DNA of 64,000 nt from Serratia nematodiphila DZ0503SBS1 (lineage in GTDB: Bacteria; Pseudomonadota; Gammaproteobacteria; Enterobacterales; Enterobacteriaceae), in contig NZ_JPUX01000001.1 in NCBI RefSeq assembly GCF_000738675.1, forward strand, positions 744,001 to 808,000. Direction: 5' to 3'. Position 1 is the first letter of the stretch, and each line of letters starts with the position of its first letter. A program made the position numbers and the translations under genes. This document shows positions 48,256 through 56,748 of this stretch, in pieces. The notes under the pieces were generated by a model. The model did no database searches. It had not been told where the DNA came from and was given only the letters and a program-made list of their open reading frames with translations.

Positions 48256-48666
48256 TCAGTGCAGGGCGCGCGGGGCGTGCGCCGCGCAGTCGGCGCGCCA
48301 GGGCGCTTGCAGCGCGGGCAGCGTGACGCGCAGGCCGCGCAATGCCGGATGCGCCAGGCAGCAGCGCGTCAGCCAGCTTCCCAGCCCGACGCCGCGGTAT
48401 TCGGCGCTGACGAACAGCTCGCTCACCGAGGCGAAGGTGGCGTAATCGGTCACCATGCGGGCGAAGCCGAGCTGGTGGCGTTTGCGGTACAGGCCAAAGC
48501 ATAGGCCGTGGCGCGCCAGGCGCTCCGCCGCCGCCCGATCCGGCAGGCTGAGGAAACGCTGGATCGCTTCGATATCCAATAACTGCCGATCGGTGCTGAT
48601 ATGAAAAACGCCTTTGCGCCAGCAGAGCAGCGGCTGTACGGGGGCCAATTGCGGTTGCATGTTCAT
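48256..48666 (-). CDS. GNAT family N-acetyltransferase
   Basis: A 136-residue GNAT fold. The acetyl-CoA-binding motif A reads VSELFVSAEYRGVGLGSWLTRCCLAHP (R/Q-x-x-G-x-G/A as YRGVGLG), preceded by LGFARMVTDYATFA. AAGGAT precedes the ATG. The acceptor is unknown. It lies 32 bases after the glutamine-synthetase-like gene and 13 before the OtsA-like gene. This suggests a small pathway that joins an amine, acetylates it and perhaps uses a sugar. Confidence 0.82.
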   Translation of the reverse strand: MNMQPQLAPVQPLLCWRKGVFHISTDRQLLDIEAIQRFLSLPDRAAAERLARHGLCFGLYRKRHQLGFARMVTDYATFASVSELFVSAEYRGVGLGSWLTRCCLAHPALRGLRVTLPALQAPWRADCAAHAPRALH

Positions 48667-48698
48667 GATTATCCTTAGGTTAACGAATCAGTGGATGG

Positions 48699-50069
48699 TT
48701 ACAGCATCCAGCCGAGTTCGGCGGCGGTGACCTGTTCCTCGAAGCGGCGCAGTTCGGCGCTTTTGCAGGTGTGCCACAGGGTGCAGAACGCCGGGCCGAG
48801 CAATTCGCGCAGCGGATCGCTGTGGCGGAACAGCGCCAGCGCCTCCTGCTGGCCGAGCGGCAAGGGGGCGGCGTTGTCGCTTTCGCAGCCGTTGGCGGCG
48901 GGCGGCAGCGGCAGCGGGTGTTCCAGCCCGTGCAGCAGGCCGCCGAGCATCACCGCCAGCGCCAGATAGGGGTTGGCGTCGGCGCCGGCCAGGCGGTATT
49001 CGATGCGCTGATTGGCGCTGTCGGCGCAGGGCAGGCGCAGCGCTACCGTACGATTGTTGTGGCCCCAGGAGGCGCGCAGCGGCACGTGCATGCCGGGGCG
49101 GAAGCGGCGAAACGCGTTGATGTTGGGCGCCAGGATCGCCATCGACGCCGGCATCAGCGCCAGCATGCCCGCCATCGCCTGTTGCATGTTGTCGCTCAGT
49201 TCGCCCGGCGCGCCGGTCAGCAGGTTCTCGCCGTGCTCGTTCTGCAGGCTGATGTGGAAATGCAGCCCGCTGCCGGCGGCATGGGCGCAGGGCTTGGCCA
49301 TAAAGCAGGCGTGCTGGTGATGTTGCTCGGCAATCTGCCGCGTCAGGCGCTTCAGCGCCATGATCTGGTCACAGGCTTCCAGCACGCGCCGGCTGTGATG
49401 CAGGTTCAGCTCGTACTGGCCGGAAGCGGCTTCAGCCACCACGCCGGTCAGCGGCAGGCTTTGCAGCCGCGCGTGCCGTTCGATGTCGCTCAGCAGCGCA
49501 TGGTGGCGCTCGGGCGCATCCACCGCGAAGCTCTGCGTCGGGCAGGCTTCCGCCTCGGCGGGGCGCAGCGGATCCTGCAGGTAGAACTCCAGTTCGGCCG
49601 CCACCACCGGGAAGCAGTTGCGCTCGTGCAGGCGCTTCAGCACCCGTTGCAGCACCACGCGCGGCTCCAGCTCGCAGGCGCCGCCGTCGGCGTTTTGCAT
49701 CGTCAGCAGCAGCTGGGCGTGGCGTTCGGGATCGCGCGCGCAGGGGCGCAGCGTGCCGGGCACCGGCAGGCACAGCCGATCCGGCTCGCCCGCCCGCTGC
49801 CCCAGCCCGCTCTCTTCAATCACCCGGCCGTGCAGATCCAGGGCGTAGATCGACAGCGGGAAGTAGCAGCCTTTTTCCAGCCCAAAGGCTTCGGCGATCG
49901 GCAGCCGCTTGCCGCGCAGCTGGCCGTTCAGATCGTGCAGATAAATATCCAGCTGTTCGGTATCCGGATAGCGCTGCAGGTAGTGTTCCAGCTCTTTGTG
50001 GAAGGTGCGCGTCGGCGATGCGGGCAGCTCCGCCAGCAGAGGATTGAACCCGATGATATTAGAATGCAT
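48699..50069 (-). CDS. Glutamine synthetase family protein (PuuA-like)
   Basis: ATP-dependent ligase likely joining glutamate to an amine, like the gamma-glutamylpolyamine synthetases. The 456 residues start at ATG 50069 (MHSNIIGFNPLLAELPASP) behind GGAG. Fold motifs are visible: the N-terminal beta-grasp (DLNGQLRGKRLP), ASGQYELNLHH (catalytic E), FMAKPCAHAAGSGLHFHISL, and NRTVALRLP with R-binding residues (RIEYRLAGADANPYLALA). True GlnA features such as the adenylylated tyrosine region are absent. First gene of a three-gene operon; substrate unknown. Confidence 0.85.
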   Translation of the reverse strand: MHSNIIGFNPLLAELPASPTRTFHKELEHYLQRYPDTEQLDIYLHDLNGQLRGKRLPIAEAFGLEKGCYFPLSIYALDLHGRVIEESGLGQRAGEPDRLCLPVPGTLRPCARDPERHAQLLLTMQNADGGACELEPRVVLQRVLKRLHERNCFPVVAAELEFYLQDPLRPAEAEACPTQSFAVDAPERHHALLSDIERHARLQSLPLTGVVAEAASGQYELNLHHSRRVLEACDQIMALKRLTRQIAEQHHQHACFMAKPCAHAAGSGLHFHISLQNEHGENLLTGAPGELSDNMQQAMAGMLALMPASMAILAPNINAFRRFRPGMHVPLRASWGHNNRTVALRLPCADSANQRIEYRLAGADANPYLALAVMLGGLLHGLEHPLPLPPAANGCESDNAAPLPLGQQEALALFRHSDPLRELLGPAFCTLWHTCKSAELRRFEEQVTAAELGWML

Positions 50070-50305
50070 GGCGCGCTCCAAAACGAAGACCGGTCACGGC
50101 CAGAGGCAGGGATAAACGCATGAGACAACTCTCTTGTGGGGCCATAGCGGCGATGTGAAAAGGGTATCTGCGGCGGCAAAAACTGTCTGTAAAAACGCCG
50201 TAACGTTAACGGGGCGCGGAATAAAAATGCCGTAAAGAGCTCGGCGGGTTGGCCGGGTCGGCACGGTCTATACTGGCGAGATGGGCCGTAGAAGGAGAGA
50301 TAACG

Positions 50306-50632
50306 ATGAAGAGAATAGGGCTGCTTATCGCCGCGCTGGCCGCGTTCCACGCCACCGCGTCTTCCCCACAGGCGTGGGCCGAGAGCGAACGGGCGATGCG
50401 CGCCGCCTGCCTGAAAGCCAGCGGGCTCAAAAACGCCAGGGTGGAAGGGGAGATTATTCACTACGGTGATGACGTCGGCTATTCGGCGCTGTTTATCGGC
50501 GGGCGCTACCCGCAGCCGTTTATGAAAAACCAGCCGGGCAGGGAGCTGTGCTTATATCAGCGCGCCACGCAGAAGGCGGCGGTGCAGGCGGTGGAGGGGG
50601 TGAAGGGGAGCAGTGCGTCTGCTCAACCTTGA
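50306..50632 (+). CDS. Small secreted protein of unknown function
   Basis: 108 residues beginning with a signal peptide (MKRIGLLIAALAAFHATASSPQAWA, cleavage after AWA). The mature part has two cysteines (AACLKASG and ELCLYQ) that could form a disulfide, and the stretch YSALFIGGRYPQPFM. GAAGGAGAG precedes the ATG 50306. I do not recognise the function. Its end overlaps the end of a minus-strand gene by ten bases. Confidence 0.7.
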   Translation: MKRIGLLIAALAAFHATASSPQAWAESERAMRAACLKASGLKNARVEGEIIHYGDDVGYSALFIGGRYPQPFMKNQPGRELCLYQRATQKAAVQAVEGVKGSSASAQP

Positions 50633-51021
50633 TGTTTGATGAGATAAATAAAAATACAGCCCACGGTGGTAATAATGGCTTCTACGAGCAAAAGTATAAA
50701 GTCCATCGCCAGCCACTTCTGTAGCTCAGGAGAGGCGTTTTTTTGCACGAAATCGTAGGTTTTCGCATCGAGCCAAACTTGATCCCTTATTTTTATTTTT
50801 TTCCTTTTCAGAATCCAAAGAAACCACTGTGCTTTCAATGAGGTTCCAAGTATGCCGAGGCTATCGGCAAAGGCGACGTAGGGCGGAATAAAATGTCCGC
50901 TGCCGGCGTAACGTTGATAGAAAGCATCAAACTCTTTTTTATGGCGACGGTAACCAATGAACTGGATGAAGGCGCTTAAAACCAGCAATATCAAACACGA
51001 TATGACGATAAATTTCATCAT
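50623..51021 (-). CDS. Two-segment membrane protein, candidate immunity partner
   Basis: 132 residues with membrane segments at about 3-22 and 107-128 and a basic cytoplasmic middle. ATG 51021 overlaps the stop of the pore-like gene (ATGA), so it is coupled to it. Small membrane proteins coupled to a glycine-rich, pore-like toxin gene are typical immunity proteins; this is inference from arrangement only. No family recognised. Confidence 0.6.
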   Translation of the reverse strand: MMKFIVISCLILLVLSAFIQFIGYRRHKKEFDAFYQRYAGSGHFIPPYVAFADSLGILGTSLKAQWFLWILKRKKIKIRDQVWLDAKTYDFVQKNASPELQKWLAMDFILLLVEAIITTVGCIFIYLIKHQG

Positions 51022-52023
51022 TCACCTACCACTAACGTCGTCAAATAATCGGAACCCATGCCACCCAGTGTGGATCCTGCGGCGCCTCCTATAGCGGCTC
51101 CAGCGATACCACAAACGATCACACCTGTTCCTGCTGTTGCTGCACCCAACACAATTGAACAAGCTGCAATCGCAAGACCTGCACCTGCATTCCCTGCCCA
51201 AATTCCCGCCGCAGTACTTGCCGCAAAATGACTGTATCCCTTCACCGCAATCTTGGCGCACTCCTGTTCGCGACCGGTGGTGCAGGCGTTGTAGACGTCG
51301 TTGGTGGTATTCAGCCCACTCAATCCGATGCCGATCCAGCCGCCGGCTTTCATAAACTTGGCCGCCCGGCTGGCGCTGTCGACGTAGTTCGAATAACCCT
51401 TGATGGCGCCGACGCCGGCGGTGCTCCATTCATGCACCAGTGATTTACTGGAGAGCCTTAGCGCGTGTTTGATTTGCGCATACTCTTTCATATTGAGTTG
51501 AGCACGAGTAAGGCGATTCAGTAACGGTTTTAATGTACCGAACAGCCGCGCTCGTTCCACCTGAAACTGGGTGCCAATCAATGCGCCACTCGTGCGGAAC
51601 TGATTTTGGTAGGTTTTTTCAATCTCAACCAGGATATTCTTGATCTGGCTGAAGTAGCGTTCTCCGGCATCCGAAGCCAGCCCGACGACCGTTTCCCCAT
51701 AGCTGGTGAAGGCGGCGATAGCGGCGTAATTGCGGTGCAAGAAGGTGGAGAAATCGCTGTCACCGGCTTTCACCAGCTTTGCTGGTGCGGCTCTTGGCCT
51801 GCATCAGGGCGGCGATCTGCGTAGATTGATTATGATTGCGCGGATCGGCGACGATCAGCATTTGCCCCGGTTGAACCAGCGGCGTATCGGCATTGAGCTG
51901 CATAAAAAAGCGTGCCGCTTCCGATGGCTTGCCACCGAACAGGTAGTTGGCGTGGAAGGCGAGCGGGCCGGTGTGTTGGGCGATGCAATAGCCCGGTGCG
52001 ATGCTGCTGGACTTCTGTTCCAT
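51018..52023 (-). pseudogene. Pore-like candidate effector gene split by a +1 frameshift
   Basis: Two frames form one gene. The first 87 codons (52023-51760, MEQKSSSIAPGYCIAQHTGP..., with a LysM-like VQPGQMLIVADP) start behind a perfect AGGAGG. They run out of frame after QAKSRTSK. The second frame (251 codons, to 51018) continues LVKAGDSDFSTFLHRNYAAI and ends in a long glycine/alanine-rich hydrophobic region (GIWAGNAGAGLAIAACSIVLGAATAGTG, GIAGAAIGGAAGSTLGG). Removing one A from the AAA at about 51779-51781 (TTT on the plus strand) joins them as SRTSKLVKAGDS. The hydrophobic end suggests a membrane-inserting toxin, possibly T6SS-delivered. A sequencing error is possible. Confidence 0.68.
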
Positions 52024-52130
52024 GTCGAAAAGCCTCCTTATTTTAGGAAACTTAACATTTTCTACAGGGTGGTAACAGCTTCTGGCTCACGCTCTCGATC
52101 GGAGAATCATCTGAAAATGCTGGTGCCGCC

Positions 52131-53030
52131 TTACCCGCCACTTCCCGCCATCTCCCGTTCGATTACCGTCGCCAGCGCCTGCGCGGCGGAAGAGAGTTGG
52201 TGCTGCGCCAGGCGGATCAGGCCCACGCGCCGTTCGATAATCGGGCCGTTCAGCGGCACGCACACCGCCCCCAGCTCATCCATCTGTCGCTCGCACAGCG
52301 CCGGCACCGCGCTGGCGCCGAGGCCGTTGGCCACCATGCGCCCGACCGTCACCAGCTGGTGGCTCTCAAACGCCACCTCCAGCGTTCGCCCGCTGCGGGC
52401 CAGCGCCTGCTCCAGCAGCAGCCGCACCGCTGATGGCCGCTGCAGGGTGATGAAATCCAGCGTCAGCAGCTCCTTCCAGCTCACCTGCGCCTTGCGCGCC
52501 AGCGCCGAATCCTTCGGCACCACCGCCAGAAAGCGATCGCGGCACAGCGGGGTGAAGTGCAGGGTGTCGCTCGGCTCCGGCTCGAAGGCGATGCCCATCT
52601 CCACCCGGCCTTCGCGGATCATTTCAAACACCTGCTCGTTGATGACGTCGTGCACCGCCACGTTGATGCCGGCGTAACGATCGCGAAACGCCTTGAGGAT
52701 CGGCGGCAGCGGGTTGCCGGCGAACGACGGCATGGCGGCGATCGCCACCTTGCCCATCTGCAGGGTAAAGCGCTGGCGCATCGCCTCTTCCGCGTTATCC
52801 CAATCCGCCAGCAGCTGGCGCGCCATCGGGAAGAAGGTTTCTCCTTCCGGCGTCAGCGTCACCCGGCGGGTGGTGCGCAGCAGCAGCGGCCCGCCCAGCG
52901 CGTCTTCCAGCCCACGGATCGCCAGGCTGAGCGCCGGCTGAGAAATATTCAGCCGCTCGCTGGCCTGGGCGAAATTCAGAGTGTGAGCTACCGCTAAAAA
53001 CGCGCGTAACTGTTTGATGCTCATTTTCAT
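52131..53030 (-). CDS. LysR-family regulator of the hydroxybutyrate operon
   Basis: A 299-residue LysR protein: winged helix-turn-helix (about 4-62, LNFAQASERLNISQPALSLAIRGLE) and a substrate-binding domain (about 90-290). The start is ATG 53030 or 53024; neither has a strong ribosome site. It is divergent from scoA with 168 bases between, the standard layout for a LysR activator. Direct GTTAAC repeats spaced 11 bases (53041-53079) lie directly upstream and may be its binding region. Confidence 0.86.
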   Translation of the reverse strand: MKMSIKQLRAFLAVAHTLNFAQASERLNISQPALSLAIRGLEDALGGPLLLRTTRRVTLTPEGETFFPMARQLLADWDNAEEAMRQRFTLQMGKVAIAAMPSFAGNPLPPILKAFRDRYAGINVAVHDVINEQVFEMIREGRVEMGIAFEPEPSDTLHFTPLCRDRFLAVVPKDSALARKAQVSWKELLTLDFITLQRPSAVRLLLEQALARSGRTLEVAFESHQLVTVGRMVANGLGASAVPALCERQMDELGAVCVPLNGPIIERRVGLIRLAQHQLSSAAQALATVIEREMAGSGG

Positions 53031-53040
53031 TTTGGTTGGC

Positions 53041-53079
53041 GTTAACTCTTTGTTAATTGTCGGTTAACGAGTGATTAAT
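53041..53079. promoter_or_regulatory. Helically phased GTTAAC direct repeats
   Basis: GTTAAC at 53041, GTTAAT at 53052, GTTAAC at 53063 and a partial ATTAAT at 53074, each 11 bases apart. They lie immediately upstream of the LysR start within the LysR/scoA divergent gap. One face of the helix is repeated, as for cooperative regulator binding. Confidence 0.5.
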
Positions 53080-53198
53080 AAAAATTCTAAATGAATGCGG
53101 CATAAAAACAAAATTAACAAATCATTTTTGTGACCTGAAGATGCCCTCACGCAAGCCAGGGCATTTCGCCCTGCGCCGCAACATGCAGGGGCAACGAT

Positions 53199-53897
53199 AT
53201 GGCAGGGCTCGACAAACGCGTCGGCAGCTACCAGGAAGCGCTGGCAGGCCTGACGGACAACATGACGGTGCTGGCGGGCGGCTTTGGCCTGTGCGGCATC
53301 CCGGAAAACCTGATCGAAGAGATCCGCCGGCGCGGCGTGCGCGGGTTGACGGTGGTCTCCAACAACTGCGGCGTCGACGGGTTCGGCCTCGGGCGGCTGC
53401 TGGAGACCCATCAGATCCGCAAGGTGGTGGGATCGTACGTCGGTGAAAACGCGCTGTTCGAGCAGCAGGCGCTCAGCGGCGAGCTGGAGGTGGATCTTAC
53501 GCCGCAGGGCACGCTGGCGGAGAAGATCCGCGCCGGTGGCGCCGGCATCCCGGCGTTCTTCACCGCCACCGGTTACGGCACGCCGATCGCCGAAGGCAAA
53601 GAGGTGCGCGAGTTCAACGGCCGCCCTTACATCATGGAAACCGCCATCACCGGCGATTTCGCCATCGTGAAAGGCTGGAAGGCCGATCACTTCGGCAACG
53701 TCATCTACCGCCACACTGCGCAGAACTTCAATCCGCTGATGGCGACCGCCGGGCGCATCACGGTGGTGGAAGTGGAAGAGATCGTGGCGCCGGGCGAACT
53801 GGATCCGGCGGCGATCCACACCCCCGGCATCTACGTCGATCGGCTGATCCAGGGCACCTTCGAGAAGCGTATCGAACAACGCACCCTGCGGGCATAA
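53199..53897 (+). CDS. scoA: 3-oxoacid (acetoacetate) CoA-transferase subunit A
   Basis: Alpha subunit of a CoA-transferase that activates acetoacetate, usually with succinyl-CoA as donor. The 232 residues show the family-I signature [13 protein letters not shown] (27-39), [11 protein letters not shown], and [20 protein letters not shown]. Length and sequence fit ScoA/LpsI/AtoD-like proteins. The start codon is preceded by a weak GGGGCAACG site. First gene of a six-gene operon; scoB begins 11 bases downstream. Donor specificity cannot be told from sequence alone. Confidence 0.92.
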   Translation: MAGLDKRVGSYQEALAGLTDNMTVLAGGFGLCGIPENLIEEIRRRGVRGLTVVSNNCGVDGFGLGRLLETHQIRKVVGSYVGENALFEQQALSGELEVDLTPQGTLAEKIRAGGAGIPAFFTATGYGTPIAEGKEVREFNGRPYIMETAITGDFAIVKGWKADHFGNVIYRHTAQNFNPLMATAGRITVVEVEEIVAPGELDPAAIHTPGIYVDRLIQGTFEKRIEQRTLRA

Positions 53898-53908
53898 GGA
53901 GAATTCGC

Positions 53909-54562
53909 ATGCTTACCCGTGAACAAATGGCGCAGCGCGTGGCGCAAGAGCTGAGAGACGGTTACTACGTCAACCTGGGCATCGGCATCCCGACGCTGGT
54001 GGCCAACTACGTGCCGGCGGGCATGGACGTGATGCTGCAGTCGGAAAACGGCCTGCTGGGGATGGGCGAGTTCCCGACCGAGCAGCAGCTGGACGCCGAC
54101 ATGATCAACGCCGGCAAGCAGACGGTCACCGCGCGCCTCGGCGCGTCTATTTTCGATTCGGCGCAGTCGTTCGCCATGATCCGCGGCGGCCATGTCGATC
54201 TGACCGTGCTGGGGGCGTTTGAAGTGGACGTCGAAGGCAACATCGCCTCGTGGATGATCCCCGGCAAGATGGTCAAGGGCATGGGCGGCGCGATGGATCT
54301 GGTGGCGGGGGCGGAGAACATCATCGTGGTGATGACCCACGCCGCGAAGGGCGGCGAGTCCAAGCTGCTGCCGCGCTGCACGCTGCCGCTGACCGGCGCC
54401 CGCTGCATCCGCAAGGTATTGACCGATCTGGCCTATCTGGAAATTGAAGACGGCGCCTTCGTGCTGCGCGAACGCGCGCCGGGCGTCAGCGTGGCGGAGA
54501 TTGTCGCCAAAACCGCCGGCCGGCTGATTGTGCCGGAGCAAGTGCCGGAAATGCGTTTCTGA
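53909..54562 (+). CDS. scoB: 3-oxoacid (acetoacetate) CoA-transferase subunit B
   Basis: Beta subunit carrying the catalytic glutamate. The 217 residues include YVNLGIGIPTLVANY and the active-site QSENGLLGMG (E at about residue 46). The C-terminal part has GGAMDLVAGAENIIVVMTHAAKGG. AAGGAGAATTCGC precedes the ATG. It is co-translated with scoA and followed eight bases later by the thiolase. Confidence 0.93.
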   Translation: MLTREQMAQRVAQELRDGYYVNLGIGIPTLVANYVPAGMDVMLQSENGLLGMGEFPTEQQLDADMINAGKQTVTARLGASIFDSAQSFAMIRGGHVDLTVLGAFEVDVEGNIASWMIPGKMVKGMGGAMDLVAGAENIIVVMTHAAKGGESKLLPRCTLPLTGARCIRKVLTDLAYLEIEDGAFVLRERAPGVSVAEIVAKTAGRLIVPEQVPEMRF

Positions 54563-54576
54563 GACGGGAGGTGAAT

Positions 54577-55761
54577 GTGCAACAACGTGAAGTGGTGATC
54601 GTGGCGGCGACGCGCACGCCGGTCGGCAGTTTTCACGGCGCGCTGGCGCCGCTGACGGCGGTGGAACTGGGCACGGCGGCGGTGCAGGGGCTGCTGGCGC
54701 AAAGCGGCGTGCCGCCGCAGCAGATCGATGAAGTGATCCTCGGCCAGGTGCTTACCGCCGGCTGTGGGCAGAATCCGGCGCGCCAGACCGCGCTCAACGC
54801 CGGGCTGCCCGTTACGACGCCGGCGCTGACCATCAACAAGGTGTGCGGCTCCGGTTTGAAGGCGGTGCATCTGGCGGTACAGGCGATCCGCAGCGGTGAT
54901 GCCGACGCGGTGATCGCCGGCGGCCAGGAGAGCATGAGCCAGTCGCCTTACCTGATGGCCGGCGCGCGCGCCGGTCTGCGCCTCGGTCACGCGCAGATGG
55001 TGGACAGCGTGATCCACGATGGCCTGTGGGACGCGTTCAACGACTACCACATGGGCATCACCGCCGAGAACCTGGCGGAGAAATACGCCATCAGCAGAGA
55101 AGAACAAGACAGGTTCGCGCTGCGCTCGCAGCAGAAGGCGCTGGCGGCGCAGCAGGCCGGGCGTTTCGCGCAGGAGATCACGCCGGTGACGGTGCCGCAG
55201 CCGAAGGGCGAGGCGCTGCGGGTCGAGCGCGACCAACAGCCGCGCGACACCAGCCTGGATGCCCTGGCGCGGCTGCGGCCGGCGTTTCGCAAAGAGGGCA
55301 CGGTGACCGCCGGCAACGCCTCGTCGCTCAACGACGGCGCCGCCGTGGTGCTGCTGATGAGCGCGGAAAAAGCCGCCGCGCTGCGTTTGCCGGTGCTGGC
55401 GCGCATCGCCGGTTACGCCTCGTCGGGCGTCGAACCGGCGATCATGGGCATCGGCCCGGCGCCGGCCGCGCGCCGCTGCCTGGAAAAAGCCGGTTGGCGG
55501 TTGGAGGAGGTCGATCTGATCGAAGCCAACGAAGCCTTCGCCGCGCAGGCGCTGGCGCTGGGTAAAGAACTGGGCTGGGAGGCGGAGCGGGTCAACGTCA
55601 ACGGCGGAGCGATCGCGCTGGGGCATCCGATCGGCGCGTCCGGCTGTCGCATTTTGGTGTCGCTGCTGTTCGAAATGCAGCGCCGCGGGGTGAACAAGGG
55701 GCTGGCGATGCTGTGCATCGGCGGCGGGCAGGGGGTGGCGCTGGCGGTAGAGCGCCCGTAA
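54577..55761 (+). CDS. atoB: Acetyl-CoA acetyltransferase (thiolase)
   Basis: Splits acetoacetyl-CoA into two acetyl-CoA. The family triad is visible: the nucleophilic cysteine in INKVCGSGLKAVHLA (near 88), the histidine in GGAIALGHPIGASGCR (near 349) and the second cysteine in CIGGGQGVALA (near 379). About 394 residues. I prefer GTG 54577 because GGGAGG lies five bases before it; GTG 54571 directly abuts that site. It works on the product of ScoAB and closes the route from acetoacetate to acetyl-CoA. Confidence 0.91.
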   Translation: MQQREVVIVAATRTPVGSFHGALAPLTAVELGTAAVQGLLAQSGVPPQQIDEVILGQVLTAGCGQNPARQTALNAGLPVTTPALTINKVCGSGLKAVHLAVQAIRSGDADAVIAGGQESMSQSPYLMAGARAGLRLGHAQMVDSVIHDGLWDAFNDYHMGITAENLAEKYAISREEQDRFALRSQQKALAAQQAGRFAQEITPVTVPQPKGEALRVERDQQPRDTSLDALARLRPAFRKEGTVTAGNASSLNDGAAVVLLMSAEKAAALRLPVLARIAGYASSGVEPAIMGIGPAPAARRCLEKAGWRLEEVDLIEANEAFAAQALALGKELGWEAERVNVNGGAIALGHPIGASGCRILVSLLFEMQRRGVNKGLAMLCIGGGQGVALAVERP

Positions 55762-55779
55762 ACAACCGAGGAGGGCACC

Positions 55780-56703
55780 ATGCAGTCATCTGACTATGCG
55801 GTACTGGGCGCCGGGCTGATGGGGGTGGGCATCGCCACCCACTTTATTCGCCACGGCCATGAGGTGCTGCTGTATGACCCGGATCCGCAGCGCCTGGAGG
55901 AAGCGCCGGCGGTGGCGAGCGGCATTCTGGCCGAGCTGAGCGACGTCGGGCAGTTTGATAACGATGAGCGCGACGCGGCGCTGGCGCGGCTGCGTGTGAC
56001 CGGCGATCTGAACGCGGTGGCGCACGCCCGGCTGCTTATTGAGGCGATCCCGGAACGGCTCGAGCTGAAGCATGCGCTGTATGAGCAGCTGGAAGGGCTG
56101 ATCGCCGACGACGCGGTGATCGCCAGCAACACCAGCGGCCTGCCGCCGGACGAGCTGGCGGCGCGCATGACCCATCCGCAGCGCCTGCTGATCGCCCATT
56201 TCTGGCACCCGCCGCACCTGATCCCGCTGGTGGAGATCGTGCCCGGCAGCGCCACCGAACCGCGTCATCTGGCGGCGGTGCAGGCGCTGCTCGGCGAGAT
56301 GGATCTTGAGGCGGTGCTGCTGGAGCGCGCCGCGCCGGGGTTTGTCGGCAACCGGCTGCAGTTTGCGGTGCTGCGCGAGGCGCTGCACATCGTCCACAGC
56401 GGCATCGCCAGCGCCGAGGTGGTGGATCAGGTGATGCGCGCCTCGCTGGGGCGGCGCTACGCCATGGTCGGCCCGCTGGAGGCCGCCGACATGACCGGGC
56501 TCCCGACGGTGGCGGACATCGCCCGCCACCTGTTCCCGGAACTGGCGACCGGTGACGAGATGATGGCGCTGGTGGAACAGCGGCTGCAGCGCGGCGATAC
56601 CGGCCAGCGCAGCGGCCAGGGATTTTATCTTTGGGATGAAGCGCGCAGGGAACGCATTCAACGGCGACGGGCGCATCAGCTGCGCTTTGCGCTGAAACCG
56701 TAA
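55780..56703 (+). CDS. 3-hydroxyacyl-CoA dehydrogenase family protein
   Basis: NAD-dependent dehydrogenase of the HCDH family. The 307 residues start with a dinucleotide-binding GAGLMGVGIATHF (10-22). The central ASNTSGLPPDELAARM and HFWHPPHLIPLVEIVPG, and the C-terminal domain PGFVGNRLQFAVLREALHIV, are typical. A good GAGGAGG site precedes the ATG. It could oxidise 3-hydroxybutyryl-CoA to acetoacetyl-CoA. A beta-hydroxyacid (carnitine-like) substrate is also possible since HWHPP-type motifs occur in carnitine dehydrogenases. Confidence 0.82.
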   Translation: MQSSDYAVLGAGLMGVGIATHFIRHGHEVLLYDPDPQRLEEAPAVASGILAELSDVGQFDNDERDAALARLRVTGDLNAVAHARLLIEAIPERLELKHALYEQLEGLIADDAVIASNTSGLPPDELAARMTHPQRLLIAHFWHPPHLIPLVEIVPGSATEPRHLAAVQALLGEMDLEAVLLERAAPGFVGNRLQFAVLREALHIVHSGIASAEVVDQVMRASLGRRYAMVGPLEAADMTGLPTVADIARHLFPELATGDEMMALVEQRLQRGDTGQRSGQGFYLWDEARRERIQRRRAHQLRFALKP

Positions 56704-56748
56704 TTTCGCACGCCGTACCTGACAATAACAACGATAGCGAGGTGCCTG

